Source of the DNA: Streptomyces ruber | GTDB lineage: Bacteria; Actinomycetota; Actinomycetes; Streptomycetales; Streptomycetaceae | DNA length: 64,000 nt | Reading direction: 5' to 3' | Assembly: GCF_014648075.1 (NCBI RefSeq) | Contig: NZ_BMQK01000006.1 | Span: 124,001-188,000, forward strand | In this document: positions 63,407-64,000 of the stretch, in pieces | How the letters are laid out: each line of letters opens with the position of its first letter | Numbering within the stretch: the first letter of the stretch is position 1 | The notes under the pieces: generated by a model | Seen by the model: the letters and a program-made list of their open reading frames with translations, nothing else | Databases searched by the model: none | Told to the model about the DNA's origin: nothing | Position numbers and translations under genes: made by a program

Positions 63407-63832
63407 TCAGTGGGCCGCGCGGGGGCCGCTCGCCTCGTCGGCGCGGGCCTTCTCCTCAAGACGGGCCTTGGCGTCCCTCCAGTCGAGCGGCAGCTGCCCG
63501 ACCGGGACCTCCCAGAAGGTGAACGTCGACCGGCGCGACGTGGCACGCAGCCCGGTCATGATGCTCTTGTGGGGTTCCGTCCCGGCGTAGGTGTAGAGCG
63601 CGTCCTTGCTCTCCCACGCGGACAGGGTGAAGAAGACCCCGTTGAGGAGCTGGGCCTCCAGGGAGGCGCCGAGCGCCCCGGGGGACTTGCGGACCTGGCC
63701 CCACGCGACGAGGGACTTGAGGAAGAAACGGGGGACGTCCTTCCTGGACCCCAGCTCGAACCGCGAGGCCATGCAGAAAGCGGTGGTGTCGGGCTGCGCC
63801 GGATTGGGCGTGACCCACGGGAGAGTAGGCAC
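63407..63832 (-). CDS. DUF3291 domain-containing protein
   Basis: A 141-residue protein of the dimeric alpha+beta barrel/DUF3291 type: MASRFELGSRKDVPRFFLKS, then LLNGVFFTLSAWESKDALYTY and STFTFWEVPVGQLPLDW. Relatives are found beside monooxygenase genes; the function is unknown. Start GTG at 63832 with GGAGG ten bases upstream. It is divergent from a MerR regulator, with a palindromic promoter between them. Confidence 0.82.
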   Translation of the reverse strand: MPTLPWVTPNPAQPDTTAFCMASRFELGSRKDVPRFFLKSLVAWGQVRKSPGALGASLEAQLLNGVFFTLSAWESKDALYTYAGTEPHKSIMTGLRATSRRSTFTFWEVPVGQLPLDWRDAKARLEEKARADEASGPRAAH

Positions 63833-63863
63833 GATAGTCTCGCCTCCACGGTTGGTGAGTGGC

Positions 63864-63882
63864 ACTATCTATATTAGACAGT
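63864..63882. promoter_or_regulatory. Candidate MerR operator
   Basis: ACTATCTATATTAGACAGT is a 19-bp imperfect palindrome (7 of 9 pairs) in an AT-rich divergent promoter. Confidence 0.5.
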
Positions 63883-63920
63883 ACAGCTACCCAATATCCA
63901 GTGGAGAAGCGGGGAAGCGC

Positions 63921-64000
63921 GTGAGAATCTCGGAGCTCAGCCGCCGCAGCGGGGTGCCCAACGCGACCATCAAGTACTACCTGCGCGAGGGCCTGTTGCC
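63921..64000 (+). CDS. MerR-family transcriptional regulator (5' end only)
   Basis: Only the first 26 codons lie in the window. They read as the MerR N-terminal helix-turn-helix (ISELSRRSGVPNATIKYYLR). GTG start with GGGGAAG upstream. It continues beyond the right end. Probably regulates the divergent DUF3291 gene. Confidence 0.85.
   Translation, partial: MRISELSRRSGVPNATIKYYLREGLL

Overview
The window is chromosomal DNA of a Streptomyces or close relative. The evidence is its very high GC content, GTG starts and 4-base ATGA/GTGA overlaps, an ergothioneine cluster, DUF574-type and SCO0930-type genes, SigR- and SigB-like promoters and at least one bldA-type TTA codon. From memory, the order trx-reductase, egtABCD, olsA-olsB-sdhBAC-lysR, rmdA, methyltransferase, SCO0930-like lipoprotein resembles S. 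coelicolor around SCO0885-SCO0930; I could not check this. I saw no rRNA, tRNA, CRISPR array, prophage or insertion sequence.

Layout. 0.2-8.3 kb: PucR regulator, NfeD-like/flotillin pair, CBS protein, pirin, TPR protein, PepSY membrane protein, peptide deformylase. 8.3-17.3 kb, redox: disulfide reductase divergent from a thioredoxin with a SigR-type promoter, a LacI regulator with a TTA codon, a PemK-like protein, the egtABCD operon, and a dodecin. 17.3-24.9 kb: HAD phosphatase, MarR regulator divergent from a bile acid:Na+ symporter-type carrier, a fused pseudogene (flavin monooxygenase start joined to PrpF end), a complete P450-ferredoxin-ferredoxin reductase operon, and an orphan response regulator divergent from an SDR. 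25.0-32.3 kb: secreted GH127 enzyme with an inserted LamG-like domain, DUF6098 protein and large-subunit catalase behind SigB-like promoters, LLM flavin oxidoreductase. 32.4-41.9 kb: ornithine-lipid pair olsB-olsA, second-type succinate dehydrogenase sdhC-sdhA-sdhB with divergent LysR regulator, c-di-GMP protein RmdA coupled to a DUF574 methyltransferase. 42.3-48.3 kb, cell surface: repeat lipoprotein, proline-rich membrane protein, DUF4239 protein, two small secreted anchored proteins, class F sortase, polysaccharide deacetylase. 48.4-53.4 kb: universal stress protein, ECF sigma factor, unknown protein, anti-sigma factor, Fpg/Nei glycosylase, lipase maturation factor protein. 53.4-60.5 kb: sugar-acid operon (fuconate-type dehydratase, SDR, aldo/keto reductase) divergent from a FadR-type regulator, then a GH38 alpha-mannosidase. 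60.5-64.0 kb: a truncated condensation-adenylation NRPS and an aryl carrier protein, probably the relic of a catechol siderophore cluster, then a DUF3291 protein divergent from a MerR regulator that runs off the end.

Working together, the genes cover thiol and peroxide defence (thioredoxin, ergothioneine, catalase), membrane and envelope remodelling (flotillin, ornithine lipid, sortase island), sugar use, and two scars of lost secondary metabolism. Positions of promoters and operators come from reading by eye and are inferences.
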